Shown here: positions 1-8,070 of the stretch, one piece after another | Position numbering within the stretch: position 1 is the stretch's first letter | Layout: every line of letters starts with the position of its first letter | Origin: Tunicatimonas pelagia | GTDB lineage: Bacteria > Bacteroidota > Bacteroidia > Cytophagales > Cyclobacteriaceae | NCBI RefSeq assembly: GCF_030506325.1 | Contig: NZ_CP120683.1 | Span: forward strand, 4,477,001 to 4,541,000 | Direction: 5' to 3' | DNA: 64,000 nucleotides | The notes under the pieces: model-generated | The model's database searches: none | What the model saw: only the letters and a program-made list of their open reading frames with translations | Told to the model about the DNA's origin: nothing | Position numbers and translations under genes: made by a program

Positions 1-738
1 GAGCGTATGCGGATTCTGGGTGCCGAAGTGGTTCCTGCCCACAGTGGTAGCAAAACGCTGAAGGATGCCACCAACGAAGCCATGCGTCACTGGATTAATA
101 ACCCCATTGATAGCCACTATATTATTGGTTCAGTTGTTGGTCCCCACCCCTACCCCGACATGGTAACTCGCTTCCAATCGGTCATTAGTGAGGAAACCAA
201 GTGGCAACTCAAAGAAAAAACGGGATCGGAAGACCCGGATTACGTGGTAGCCTGTGTAGGTGGAGGCAGCAATGCAGCCGGGGCATATTACCATTATCTA
301 GATCGACCTAATGTTGAACTGATTGCGGTAGAAGCGGGCGGATTAGGAGTTGCTTCAGGAAGGTCAGCCGCTACCACTGCGCTGGGGAAAGCCGGTATTT
401 TGCACGGCAGCCGCTCGCTGGTGATGCAAACCGAAGACGGTCAGGTGGTAGAACCGCACTCTATATCGGCCGGACTGGATTACCCGGGCATTGGTCCGCT
501 ACACGCTCACTTGTTTGATAGCGGACGAGCTAAATTCTACAGTGTAACCGACGATGAAGCTATGCAAGCGGGTATTCAACTCAGCCGACTGGAAGGCATT
601 ATTCCGGCTATCGAAACGGCTCACGCCATCAGCGTTCTTGCCCAAATGGATCTAAAATCCAGCGATGTAGTTATTATCAATCTATCGGGTCGGGGTGACA
701 AAGATTTGGAAACCTACATTAAGTGGGGAAAATATTAG
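1..738 (+). CDS. trpB: Tryptophan synthase beta subunit, 3' part only
   Basis: TrpB joins indole to L-serine using pyridoxal phosphate, the last step of tryptophan synthesis, working with TrpA. The frame is open from the first base of the window, so about the first 150 of some 395 residues lie outside; the first Met inside (position 7) is internal. The glycine-rich phosphate-binding loop GGGSNA, the following EAGG, the GLDYPGIGP stretch and the C-terminal LSGRGDKD are all typical of TrpB. trpA normally follows directly, but here it lies about 3.9 kb downstream on the same strand, separated by accessory genes. The stop is followed at once by a degenerate 7-bp repeat tract. Identity is secure. 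Confidence 0.97.
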   Translation, partial: ERMRILGAEVVPAHSGSKTLKDATNEAMRHWINNPIDSHYIIGSVVGPHPYPDMVTRFQSVISEETKWQLKEKTGSEDPDYVVACVGGGSNAAGAYYHYLDRPNVELIAVEAGGLGVASGRSAATTALGKAGILHGSRSLVMQTEDGQVVEPHSISAGLDYPGIGPLHAHLFDSGRAKFYSVTDDEAMQAGIQLSRLEGIIPAIETAHAISVLAQMDLKSSDVVIINLSGRGDKDLETYIKWGKY

Positions 739-740
739 GT

Positions 741-796
741 TCAATGAGCAATGAGCAATGAGCAGATTGCAGTGAACAATTGAGCAGTGCTTGATA
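741..796. repeat. Degenerate 7-bp tandem repeat after trpB
   Basis: Eight successive heptamers in one register: TCAATGA, GCAATGA, GCAATGA, GCAGATT, GCAGTGA, ACAATTG, AGCAGTG, CTTGATA. It belongs to the heptamer family that fills many spacers in this window. No function is evident. Confidence 0.7.
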
Positions 797-821
797 ACCA
801 GTTGGTAGAGGACAAGTAACG

Positions 822-980
822 ATGACGGTACGGGAGTTTGATACCTATCGTGGAATTTACAGCTTTTCAGCATCGCTAACTTGCGGATTTTATGACCAAG
901 CCCACTTTAGCAAGACCTTCAAAGAAAGGTTAGGCATAAGTCCGTCCGAAGCGTATAATAGCAGAATGTTACAAGATTAG
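822..980 (+). pseudogene. Remnant of an AraC-family regulator (C-terminal HTH end)
   Basis: A 52-codon open frame ends with CGFYDQAHFSKTFKERLGIS followed by PSEAYNSRMLQD. This is the signature end of the second helix-turn-helix of AraC/XylS regulators (C-G-F-x-D-x-x-H-F-x-x-x-F-K, then G-x-x-P-x-x-Y). The roughly 20 residues before it do not resemble the rest of the DNA-binding domain, and the sensor domain is absent. I read it as the decayed 3' end of a regulator gene left between trpB and the GNAT gene. A functional 52-residue protein is unlikely, because half of the DNA-binding domain is missing. Confidence 0.65.
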
Positions 981-1027
981 TTGAGTAAAAAGTAAGAATT
1001 TTGTGCAAACAAAAATACCTACTCCAG

Positions 1028-1495
1028 ATGAACTCAACCATCAGAAACATTAGCCCAGCTGACGTACCAGGTTTGAAGGCAGTTATAGATTCTAGCGAAC
1101 TATTTCCTTCGGAACTACTGGATGATATGATCGCCGATTACTTCAATACCCCATCATCAGAAGATATTTGGCTCACGAAAGATGAAGAAAACACTCCCGT
1201 GGCCGTAGCTTATTGCGCCCCCGAAAAAATGACGGAAGGAACGTATAATCTGTACTTAATTGCCGTTCGTAAAGAGTATCAGGGCAAGGGCATTGGTGCC
1301 GAAATGATGCGCTATATTGAAGAGCACCTGCGAACAAATGGGCACAGAGTATTGATTGTAGAAACTTCCGGCTTGCCCGAGTTCAAGCCTACTAGAAAAT
1401 TTTACGATAACTGCGGTTACGTTCGGGAAGCCATCATTCGCGATTTTTATCAGGAAGGAGAAGATAAGGTGGTCTTTTGGAAGAAGTTAAACTGA
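1028..1495 (+). CDS. GNAT-family N-acetyltransferase
   Basis: Predicted soluble acetyl-CoA-dependent acetyltransferase of about 155 residues, the normal size for a single GNAT domain. The acetyl-CoA-binding motif A is clear: VRKEYQGKGIGAEMMRYIEE contains Q/R-x-x-G-x-G. A late FYDNCGY segment corresponds to motif B, where GNAT enzymes often carry a catalytic tyrosine. An in-frame TTG at 1001 would add nine residues, but the ATG at 1028 begins at the usual place for a GNAT fold. The substrate is unknown. It sits in the accessory block between trpB and trpA with no evident partner. Confidence 0.85.
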   Translation: MNSTIRNISPADVPGLKAVIDSSELFPSELLDDMIADYFNTPSSEDIWLTKDEENTPVAVAYCAPEKMTEGTYNLYLIAVRKEYQGKGIGAEMMRYIEEHLRTNGHRVLIVETSGLPEFKPTRKFYDNCGYVREAIIRDFYQEGEDKVVFWKKLN

Positions 1496-1547
1496 GAAAC
1501 TGAAGCGGTACAAAGTTCGTTTTTAGGAAAAATGGCTATCTTGGAAT

Positions 1548-1736
1548 ATGAGAACGAATATTGACATAGATGATACCCTGCTACGGCAGGCAATGAAATT
1601 TAGTAAGGCCAAATCCAAAAAGGCTGTTGTAGACGAAGCTTTGCGGATATACGTCAAACTATCTCAACAGAAAAGTATATTGGAACTTAAAGGAAAAATT
1701 TGCTGGGAAGGTGACCTAGATGAAATGCGCAGCTAA
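1548..1736 (+). CDS. vapB: VapB-type antitoxin (orphan)
   Basis: A 62-residue protein starting MRTNIDIDDTLLRQAM, the classic N-terminus of the VapB family of type II antitoxins, with a ribbon-helix-helix DNA-binding segment followed by a helical toxin-wrapping tail. Normally it would bind and neutralise a VapC PIN-domain ribonuclease and repress its own operon. The toxin start codon follows after three bases, the usual operon spacing, but the toxin frame stops after 14 codons (see 1740-1784). The antitoxin therefore appears to be left without its partner, although it could still neutralise a related toxin elsewhere. Confidence 0.85.
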   Translation: MRTNIDIDDTLLRQAMKFSKAKSKKAVVDEALRIYVKLSQQKSILELKGKICWEGDLDEMRS

Positions 1737-1739
1737 ATT

Positions 1740-1784
1740 ATGTTGATTGATACATCTGCATGGGCAGAATACTTTTTATTCTAA
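1740..1784 (+). pseudogene. vapC: VapC toxin stub, 14 codons
   Basis: The frame reads MLIDTSAWAEYFLF and then TAA. This matches the beginning of PIN-domain VapC toxins (M-x-x-D-T-S-x-W), with the first catalytic Asp at residue 4, but the other acidic residues and about 115 residues are missing. No continuation is visible in the other frames before the restriction-type gene starting at 1845. I read it as a toxin destroyed when the restriction-modification block arrived or by a deletion. Confidence 0.75.
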
Positions 1785-1844
1785 GCAACTCCTCAAATAA
1801 AGAAGCAAGCTTAGTTGTTAATAGATTTATCCTATTTGTTCATA

Positions 1845-2462
1845 ATGGATCTCTTTGACAAAGGAAACTATAAAATCCCCCCTGATAATTTTACAACTTC
1901 TGGCGAAAAGGCATTAGATGAGCTTACTAAATTTCAAGAAGAGTTCGGAGAATACGATACGGACACTACTGTTAATACTATAAGAGACTCTATCGTAGCT
2001 AGATATTTAGGCTATGATTTGGTAAATTTTGATAAACATGGATTTGATGCTAGGAAAAGTTCAGATGAGCATTATTTAGAAGTTAAGCAGTGCTCTATAC
2101 ACTCTACCTCTTGGGGAGGCACTTGGAACGATACTAATGATGAAAAGGCACTAGCTTTCTCTGACAATAGGCTATACACAGCGATTGCTTTGTGGCGTGG
2201 AGCAAGCGATTTGCAGGCAATAGTATACGGACAAAATCCAAAACTTGGTGAATATCTAAAACGCCTGATGGACAATCGTCCTTCGGGAAGTAGGTCAACT
2301 CAGTCGATTTCTCTCTGGAAAATAATCACTGAATTTGGCTTTAATATTTACTGTCCACCGGACAAAACCAAAGAATTTATTGTAGATTTATTCGTAAATA
2401 AGAACAAGAGATTTAGAAGTTATGTCAACATCTACACAGTCAAAACCTTACAAGATTTATAA
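1845..2462 (+). CDS. Probable type II restriction endonuclease of the pair
   Basis: A 205-residue protein I do not recognise by family. It is inferred to be the restriction enzyme because it overlaps the start of a DNA methyltransferase gene by 41 bases on the same strand. It carries a plausible PD-(D/E)xK nuclease core: Asp68 in GFDAR, then Glu79-Val-Lys81 in YLEVKQC, followed by an SxSWGGTW segment. That order and spacing (D, about 10 residues, E-x-K) suit restriction enzymes. An in-frame TTG lies ten codons upstream of the chosen ATG. AT content is higher than in neighbouring genes, consistent with horizontal acquisition. Recognition sequence unknown. Confidence 0.6.
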   Translation: MDLFDKGNYKIPPDNFTTSGEKALDELTKFQEEFGEYDTDTTVNTIRDSIVARYLGYDLVNFDKHGFDARKSSDEHYLEVKQCSIHSTSWGGTWNDTNDEKALAFSDNRLYTAIALWRGASDLQAIVYGQNPKLGEYLKRLMDNRPSGSRSTQSISLWKIITEFGFNIYCPPDKTKEFIVDLFVNKNKRFRSYVNIYTVKTLQDL

Positions 2463-3423
2463 CCAAAGTTGTTACGGATTAGAAGGTATCTCCGATGATA
2501 GTATTGATGCCATAATTACTGATCCTCCTTACGGAATTGGGTTTCAGGCGCATGAATGGGATAAAGCTTTACCTGAGCGTCAAATTTGGAAAGACTGCTA
2601 TCGAGTATTGAAGCCGGGTGGTTATGCATTAGTTTTTTCTTCTATTCGTTTGATGCACCATTTGATGCTAGATCTAGAAAAATCTGGTTTTCGTATTAAA
2701 GATGTGTTGATGTGGGCGTTTCTGAACGGCATGCCTAAGAGTCGTGATGTAGGTCTGGATATTGATAAGGAATTAGAGGTAGAAAGCACTAAAGTTGGGA
2801 CATACAACTACGTACAAGGTTATAAGAAAGGAGGCGCTGATAACTATTACGCAGGTAAAAAGAAGTATCGTTATGAACCTGCTAGTGAAGAAGGAAAGTA
2901 CTATCAAGGTTGGGGAATGGGAATTAAACCTTGTTACGAACCGATCATTATGGTACAGAAGCCTCTACCCAACGGAGTAAATGTCGCCCAAAATATGCTG
3001 GAGCACGGTACCGGAGCATTAAATCTTGAAGACACTCGTATGCCCTACGAAGAAGGCGAAGGTAAAGTCGGTCACAACCCCCATTCCAAAGGTAGAGTTA
3101 CGGGTAATGTACTTCGTACTTTTCCTTTTAAAGATGGCTATGATAAATTCTTTCTAGTCCCTAAAGTTCGTCAGCACGCTGAAGAATACAACTACCATCC
3201 AACTAAAAAACCGGTAGAGCTAATGGAGCATCTGATCAAGTTGATCACTCACGAAAAAAGTACAGTACTGGACCCCTTTACTGGTAGTGGTAGTACTGGA
3301 GTAGCTTGTGTTTACCTGCATCGCTCATTTGTTGGTTACGAGATGGACAAAGGTTACTCAGAAATAGCTAAGAATCGCCTTCTTGCAGCTTATAAAGGTG
3401 GGAAGCAGCAGGATATGTTTTAA
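2422..3423 (+). CDS. Site-specific DNA methyltransferase (beta class, N4-C or N6-A)
   Basis: A 333-residue S-adenosylmethionine-dependent DNA methyltransferase that would protect host DNA at the site cut by the upstream nuclease. The catalytic motif IV DPPYGIGF is at about residues 34-41 and the SAM-binding motif I, DPFTGSGSTGVA, comes near the C-terminus (about 284-295). That permuted order (IV before I) defines the beta class; DPPY does not by itself separate N6-adenine from N4-cytosine activity. The start overlaps the end of the nuclease gene by 41 bases, indicating coupled translation of a type II restriction-modification pair. The pair lies between a broken vapBC locus and a small reverse-strand gene. 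Confidence 0.92.
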   Translation: MSTSTQSKPYKIYNQSCYGLEGISDDSIDAIITDPPYGIGFQAHEWDKALPERQIWKDCYRVLKPGGYALVFSSIRLMHHLMLDLEKSGFRIKDVLMWAFLNGMPKSRDVGLDIDKELEVESTKVGTYNYVQGYKKGGADNYYAGKKKYRYEPASEEGKYYQGWGMGIKPCYEPIIMVQKPLPNGVNVAQNMLEHGTGALNLEDTRMPYEEGEGKVGHNPHSKGRVTGNVLRTFPFKDGYDKFFLVPKVRQHAEEYNYHPTKKPVELMEHLIKLITHEKSTVLDPFTGSGSTGVACVYLHRSFVGYEMDKGYSEIAKNRLLAAYKGGKQQDMF

Positions 3424-3441
3424 TTGCTATTACATGCACAT

Positions 3442-3654
3442 CTATAATCGCTGGGTACTAGTTCTTACTACGGCCACTTCCTTGGCAATCTCTTCTAAAG
3501 AGGGGGTAGATTCAGACTTCTTACGTAGTCTTTCTATAACTTTCTGAAAATCTACCTTTTCATCCTTTTTTATAGCAATAAGTTCTAAAGCTTCCAAATC
3601 TTCCAGTAGCTTTTTGGCCTTAGGGTTTAATATATCAATTCGTATCGTATCCAT
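3442..3654 (-). CDS. Small hypothetical protein, antitoxin-like
   Basis: A 70-residue, highly charged and probably helical protein (MDTIRIDILNPKAKKLLEDL...) that converges on the methyltransferase gene with 18 bases between the stops. Proteins of this length beginning with a short beta strand and followed by LNPKAKKLLEDLEALELI are widespread in Bacteroidota and cyanobacteria and are often labelled antitoxin-like, but I see no toxin gene beside it. No catalytic motif. It may be another remnant of a toxin-antitoxin pair. Confidence 0.55.
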   Translation of the reverse strand: MDTIRIDILNPKAKKLLEDLEALELIAIKKDEKVDFQKVIERLRKKSESTPSLEEIAKEVAVVRTSTQRL

Positions 3655-3729
3655 ACTTTAATGTAACGAATTTTCTCAGACTTGGATTATATTTACTCTA
3701 ATCAACATTGATAATTGATGCAACTCGGA

Positions 3730-4599
3730 ATGCCGAACCACTGCGTTTTTCTTACGATGGATAGCCTGGAAGGCTTCGTTAGCGACGATTCGCTCACCTA
3801 CCAACCGCTGGCTGAACTAGGCTGGCAAGTACACCCAGTTTCCTGGCGCAGTACTAACACCGATTGGAGCATTTACGATGCCGTAATTATCCGCACTCCC
3901 TGGGACTATCAGCAGGCTCCGCAGCAGTTTCTGCGAGTTTTGGAAGATATAACTGCTTGCGGTGTTCCGCTGGAAAACAGCTTGGACTTGGTACGCTGGA
4001 ATATTGATAAAACTTATTTGCGTGATTTGGAAGCGCGAAGTATCCGAGTTGTATCAACCCAGTGGAGTAAGGCATTTCAGCGCGAAACAATTGAAAGTTG
4101 GTGGCAAGACTGGAATACTCCCGAGCTGATTATTAAACCTACGGTCAGTGCCAATGCTGATGATACTTTCTGGCTTACTCATCAGACTAATGAAGAAGTC
4201 TGGGAAACCGTAGCTCAAACCTTTCAGCAGCGTTCGTTTATGGTGCAGCCCTTTATTCCGGCTATTTTGGAAGAAGGTGAGTATTCACTGTTCTTCTTTG
4301 GTGGATCGTATAGCCATACTATTGTCAAAATCCCGAAACCCAATGACTTCCGGGTGCAGGAAGAGCACGGTGGATTAATTCAAGCGGCTAAGCCATCGCC
4401 AGAATTGCTAAAAACAGCTCAACAGATTTACGAAGCGGTTCCGTACAACCCTCTCTACGCCCGCATTGATCTGGTTCGCTTATCGAACGATGAATTTGCG
4501 CTGATGGAAGTAGAATTGATCGAACCTTCGTTGTATTTTCGCACCGATGCTAAATCGCCCTACCGTTTTGCCCAAGCAATCCATGAGCGGTTTAGCTAA
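3730..4599 (+). CDS. ATP-grasp domain protein (glutathione-synthetase-like)
   Basis: About 290 residues, with the layout of ATP-grasp carboxylate-amine ligases. The N-terminal FLTMDSLEGFVSDD and the IIRTPWDY segment form the substrate-side Rossmann-like domain. LVRWNIDKTYLRDLEARSI leads into the ATP-grasp fold, and ELIIKPTVSANADDT carries the expected ATP-binding Lys. The late YARIDLVR and ALMEVELIEPSLYF supply the Asp and Glu/Glu metal ligands. Family members are often annotated as glutathione-synthetase-type ATP-grasp proteins; the real substrate is unknown. In-frame starts also occur at 3715 (TTG) and 3718 (ATG); 3730 matches where the conserved part begins. Lies directly upstream of trpA. 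Confidence 0.8.
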   Translation: MPNHCVFLTMDSLEGFVSDDSLTYQPLAELGWQVHPVSWRSTNTDWSIYDAVIIRTPWDYQQAPQQFLRVLEDITACGVPLENSLDLVRWNIDKTYLRDLEARSIRVVSTQWSKAFQRETIESWWQDWNTPELIIKPTVSANADDTFWLTHQTNEEVWETVAQTFQQRSFMVQPFIPAILEEGEYSLFFFGGSYSHTIVKIPKPNDFRVQEEHGGLIQAAKPSPELLKTAQQIYEAVPYNPLYARIDLVRLSNDEFALMEVELIEPSLYFRTDAKSPYRFAQAIHERFS

Positions 4600-4605
4600 T
4601 TCTGC

Positions 4606-4633
4606 TAATTGTTAATTGCACATTGTACACTGT
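4606..4633. repeat. Degenerate 7-bp repeat before trpA
   Basis: Heptamers in register: TAATTGT, TAATTGC, ACATTGT, ACACTGT. They occupy the 39-base gap between the ATP-grasp gene and trpA, ending six bases before the trpA start codon. Confidence 0.55.
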
Positions 4634-4638
4634 TATTT

Positions 4639-5424
4639 ATGATTCAAACTACTCACCGAATAGATCAGCTTTTTCAGCAGAAGAAAGAAAATATTTTATC
4701 GGTTTACTACACGGCCGGATTTCCTCAATTAGACGATACCGTTCGCGTTGCCGAATATCTGCAACAAGCCGGAGCGGACCTGATTGAGATTGGTATGCCC
4801 TATTCTGATCCTTTAGCCGATGGGCCGACCATTCAGGATAGTAGCCAGCAGGCACTGGACAATGGAATGAGTATTAAAGTACTGTTGCAGCAATTGCAAG
4901 ATATTCGGAAAAAAGTAGACATACCACTGATTTTAATGGGTTATCTAAACCCAGTAATTCAGTACGGAGTAGAGAAGTTTTGTGAGCAATGTCAGAAAAT
5001 TGGAATAGACGCACTCATTATTCCCGACCTACCCATGCAAGCCTATTTGGATGAATACAAAGCGATGTTTGAATCCTACGGGCTGTACAATATCTTTCTG
5101 ATTACTCCCCAAACCTCCGAGAAGCGTATCCGGCTGATTGATGAGCATTCACACGGTTTTATCTACATGGTATCCTCAGCCAGCGTAACCGGGGCGAAAG
5201 GCAATATTACCGAGCAGCAGATTGCCTATTTCAATCGTATTCAGGCTATGCAGTTGCGCCACCCGCAGTTGATCGGCTTTGGTATTTCCAATCACGAAAC
5301 CTTCAGTCAGGCTTGTAGGTACGCGCAGGGAGCGATTATCGGTAGTGCGTTCATTAAAACTCTAGCTAAGAGCAAAGATTTAGAGAAGGATATTGCTGGT
5401 TTTATCAATTCAATTACCGAATAG
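4639..5424 (+). CDS. trpA: Tryptophan synthase alpha subunit
   Basis: TrpA cleaves indole-3-glycerol phosphate to indole and glyceraldehyde 3-phosphate and passes indole to TrpB through a tunnel. The 261-residue TIM barrel is normal length. The catalytic Glu and Asp are visible in DLIEIGMPYSDPLADGPTIQ (Glu of the IEIG segment, Asp of SDPLADGP), and the flexible loop and phosphate site follow in YMVSSASVTGAKG and IGFGIS. An upstream TTG frame start (4609) falls in repeat DNA, so ATG 4639 is preferred. trpA is separated from trpB by accessory genes. Confidence 0.97.
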   Translation: MIQTTHRIDQLFQQKKENILSVYYTAGFPQLDDTVRVAEYLQQAGADLIEIGMPYSDPLADGPTIQDSSQQALDNGMSIKVLLQQLQDIRKKVDIPLILMGYLNPVIQYGVEKFCEQCQKIGIDALIIPDLPMQAYLDEYKAMFESYGLYNIFLITPQTSEKRIRLIDEHSHGFIYMVSSASVTGAKGNITEQQIAYFNRIQAMQLRHPQLIGFGISNHETFSQACRYAQGAIIGSAFIKTLAKSKDLEKDIAGFINSITE

Positions 5425-5837
5425 GTCAGTCCCCAAGATTCTAATTATTTCATTTTGCCTGGGATGACCCTGCCTTGACCGACTTACTATGACACAGCCT
5501 TCCGAGAAAATCAGCGCGTAAAATTGCCAAGGTTTTGTACAGACTATTTCTACGAAAAGGCTACGAATATGTCTATAAACGTCGGCGAAAATATAATGCT
5601 AATTTAGACGTTACAAATAAAGATATTGACCATTCTCAACCCATAATTTTCTGTTATTTCTTACGCCAGAATCAATGTATCTAAAAAGATGGGATGCTTA
5701 GAATGCGTAGTTTTTATTAAATTTACCTCAATCAACTGAACCTACGAATACGCTAGGCTGTTTTTTTGAATTGATAAGACTTACGCTACCTTTGTAGCCC
5801 TGTTACTGGCGTAATTAATTAACTGCGAGTATCTGCT
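5425..5837. other. Non-coding gap after trpA
   Basis: A 413-base stretch without a convincing gene. One frame at 5520-5684 is open for 54 codons and reads like protein (RLFLRKGYEYVYKRRRKY), but has no ATG and no family I recognise; it may be a gene fragment. The 3' end holds the promoter for the next gene (5765-5794). Confidence 0.5.
5765..5794 (+). promoter_or_regulatory. Bacteroidota-type promoter
   Basis: TTTG at 5765-5768, then 18 bases, then TACCTTTG at 5787-5794. This matches the Bacteroidota primary sigma-factor consensus (TTTG at -33, TAnnTTTG at -7). It places the transcript start near 5800, about 38 bases upstream of the start codon at 5838. Confidence 0.6.
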
Positions 5838-6491
5838 ATGAAAACAATTAACCTACGCAACATCTTTATTGCTGTTTCTTTTGTCGGAATTATGCTTTTT
5901 ATTATTGGCTCGGCTGTGGCTCAGCAAGGGAATGGCACACCTACCAATCAGCCCTTACAGCAGCAGTTTAGCGAAATGGTTCAAGATTCCAATCCAGTAA
6001 AATCCAAGTCAGGAGCCGAATACCGAGTGGTGAGCCGGAATCGGCTGAATCGGTTCTGGGGTAATGCCAAGGACTCCTTAACTAATGTTCGACAGGATCT
6101 ACAGCAAACCCAAGAAAGGGTGGCAACCCAGGAATCGGATCTTAACTCTATGAACACTAGTATCCGGGAGAAGGATGCCATTATTGCGGCGAGTGAACAC
6201 GATAGTACTCATATTTCGGTGCTTGGCATTGATTTTCCGAAGGAAGGGTTTCTGAATTTCTTCTGGATTGCCGTGTTGGTATTGGTGCTGCTGCTCGGCG
6301 GAGCTATTTATCAGTATCGTAATAGCCAAAAGGTTACCTCCCGTACCCGCCAGGATTACCGAAAGCTTCAGCATGAGCTAGAAGAGTTCCGTAAGACCTC
6401 GCTAGAAAAAGAACGCCGTTTGCGCCGGGAGCTTCAGACTGAACGAAACCTAGTGGAAGAGCTAAGGGTAACGTCCTCACAAAAGCGGTAG
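5838..6491 (+). CDS. Coiled-coil membrane protein, conserved in Bacteroidota
   Basis: A 217-residue protein with a cleavable signal peptide (ending around GSAVAQQ), a periplasmic coiled coil (about residues 75-120, rich in Gln and Glu), one transmembrane helix (FFWIAVLVLVLLLGGAIY, about 141-158) and a basic cytoplasmic coiled coil ending LEKERRLRRELQTERN. This architecture matches a family common in Flavobacteriia and Cytophagales whose members, from memory, often carry the database label 'tRNA (guanine-N1)-methyltransferase'. Nothing here resembles a methyltransferase, so that label is best ignored. Function unknown; a structural role in the envelope is plausible. Confidence 0.75.
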   Translation: MKTINLRNIFIAVSFVGIMLFIIGSAVAQQGNGTPTNQPLQQQFSEMVQDSNPVKSKSGAEYRVVSRNRLNRFWGNAKDSLTNVRQDLQQTQERVATQESDLNSMNTSIREKDAIIAASEHDSTHISVLGIDFPKEGFLNFFWIAVLVLVLLLGGAIYQYRNSQKVTSRTRQDYRKLQHELEEFRKTSLEKERRLRRELQTERNLVEELRVTSSQKR

Positions 6492-6497
6492 TACGTG

Positions 6498-7844
6498 CTA
6501 CGGGCGAACCGGAGTACCGTCTCCTTTGCGTAGTTGTGTCCAGTTGTAGTTGTTCTTCTCGGGTAGTGGGTATTTCAATGCTAACGCTTCATTTACATCT
6601 ACTCCCAATCCCGGTACTTCATTCACGTACATATAGCCATCTTTCATCTCCGGTGCGCCCGGAAAAATCTCCCGCAGGGTATCGGAAAAACTTACTGCTT
6701 CTTGGATACCAAAATTCCATACGGCAAAATCAATATGGGCGTTAGCCGCATGACCTACCGGAGAAACATCGCCCGGACCGTGCCAAGCTGTCCGTACATT
6801 AAACCATTCGCCCAAACGAGCTACTTTTACTGCCGGAGTTATCCCGCCAATCTGCGAAATATGAATACGGATAAAGTCGAACAATCGCTCCGTCATCGGG
6901 TTCACCCACTCGTGCGGACTATTGTACAGCTCACCCATTGCAATAGGCACGGTAGTCTGCTGCCGTAGCATAGGAAAGTAGCCAATATTCTCCGGCGAAA
7001 AAGGGTCTTCAATAAAAAACGGACGGTGCTCTTCTAGCGATTTCACTAGATTAATCGCATCCAGCGGCTGTAGTCGCTCGTGTATATCGTGCAGCAGTTC
7101 TATCTCCTCACCGCAGGCTTTCCGCACTTCTTCAAACAGCTTAGGCACCGACTTCATATACAGGTACGGATTCATATAATTGTCGTCCTCCGTCCCAAAG
7201 CCCGCATTTTTAAAATCAGGCGTTTGATCTACCGTGTTGCCGTAGCCCCCCAGCATTTGCGCGGCTCCGTATCCTCCTAACTGAATGCGTACGTGGCGAT
7301 ACCCTTCTTCGGTAAAACGCTGCACATTTTCTACTACTTCTTCAATGGTCTTTCCACCCCCGTGGGCGTAGCAGTCTACCGCAAAGCGACACTTACCGCC
7401 TAACAATTGGTACACCGGCATACCCGCTCGCTTCCCTTTGATGTCCCACAAGGCTTGGTCCAGACCACTAAGCGCATTATTGAGCACCGGCCCATTGCGC
7501 CAGTAAGAACTCACGTAAGCCGTTTGCCAAATATCTTCAATATTGTCTACATCTTTTCCCCGGCAAAAGTCATCCAAATAATCATTAATAGCCGATACTA
7601 CGGCGTGGGCTCGCTGCCGGAAGGTGGCGCAGCCTACCCCGTACAAGCCGGGTTCGCTGGTTTCTACCTTCACTACAATGAGTTCAATTCCGTGCGGGCA
7701 AGTAGGAATCGCTTTTACTTTGGTAATGGTGATCGGTTTCATGCCTCGGTTTAAGTTATGTGGGTGAGCCGTAGTGGTTTGCGCGGAAGCAGTAAGACCT
7801 AGTCCGGCCAGCCCTAGCCCCTTAAGCGCGTTTCTTCGGTGCAT
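6498..7844 (-). CDS. Enolase-superfamily dehydratase, ManD/RspA-like, Tat-exported
   Basis: A 448-residue member of the mandelate racemase/muconate lactonizing group. The N-terminal RRNALKGLGLAGLGLTASA is a twin-arginine-type signal, so the protein is probably exported. Metal ligands expected for the family appear in LLHDIHERL (Asp near 253), FIEDPFSPEN (Glu near 278) and AMGELYNS (Glu near 302). The WHGPGDVSPVGHAAN segment and the RKGDGTPVRP tail are typical of the ManD/RspA subgroup, which dehydrates sugar acids such as D-mannonate or D-gluconate. Many close homologues have low activity, so the substrate cannot be assigned. No operon partner is evident; the stop lies six bases from the convergent gene. 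Confidence 0.82.
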   Translation of the reverse strand: MHRRNALKGLGLAGLGLTASAQTTTAHPHNLNRGMKPITITKVKAIPTCPHGIELIVVKVETSEPGLYGVGCATFRQRAHAVVSAINDYLDDFCRGKDVDNIEDIWQTAYVSSYWRNGPVLNNALSGLDQALWDIKGKRAGMPVYQLLGGKCRFAVDCYAHGGGKTIEEVVENVQRFTEEGYRHVRIQLGGYGAAQMLGGYGNTVDQTPDFKNAGFGTEDDNYMNPYLYMKSVPKLFEEVRKACGEEIELLHDIHERLQPLDAINLVKSLEEHRPFFIEDPFSPENIGYFPMLRQQTTVPIAMGELYNSPHEWVNPMTERLFDFIRIHISQIGGITPAVKVARLGEWFNVRTAWHGPGDVSPVGHAANAHIDFAVWNFGIQEAVSFSDTLREIFPGAPEMKDGYMYVNEVPGLGVDVNEALALKYPLPEKNNYNWTQLRKGDGTPVRP

Positions 7845-7979
7845 ATTTGTGCGGTGTTAGGTTGGTTGAGCACCTAATCTACTGCAAAATACTCTTTAAA
7901 GCTAGAGTTGGCGTGTTCATGTATTCAGGTCGTCTTAAAACGGTGTTATGATATTTTAGCGTATAGTCTAGAATTTTGC

Positions 7980-8007
7980 GTTCAGGGTTCTGAGTTCAAA
8001 GTTTGCT
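7980..8007. repeat. Short degenerate heptamer tract
   Basis: GTTCAGG, GTTCTGA, GTTCAAA and GTTTGCT stand in one 7-bp register. The units resemble the reverse complement of the AACCCAG array at 28981-29127 and the degenerate tract at 28930-28957, so they are probably an old copy of the same family. Confidence 0.45.
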
Positions 8008-8070
8008 GAGCGTAAACCTAGAACTTCGCACCATAAAACGCTAACGCTGGAATACTTAAACACAACATTG

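Noticed and set aside
5520-5684. Protein-like frame of 54 codons
   Set aside because: No start codon and no family recognised; mentioned only as a possible fragment in the gap entry.
5838-6491. tRNA (guanine-N1)-methyltransferase, a label I recall for relatives
   Set aside because: The protein is a signal-peptide plus transmembrane coiled-coil protein with no SAM-binding motif.
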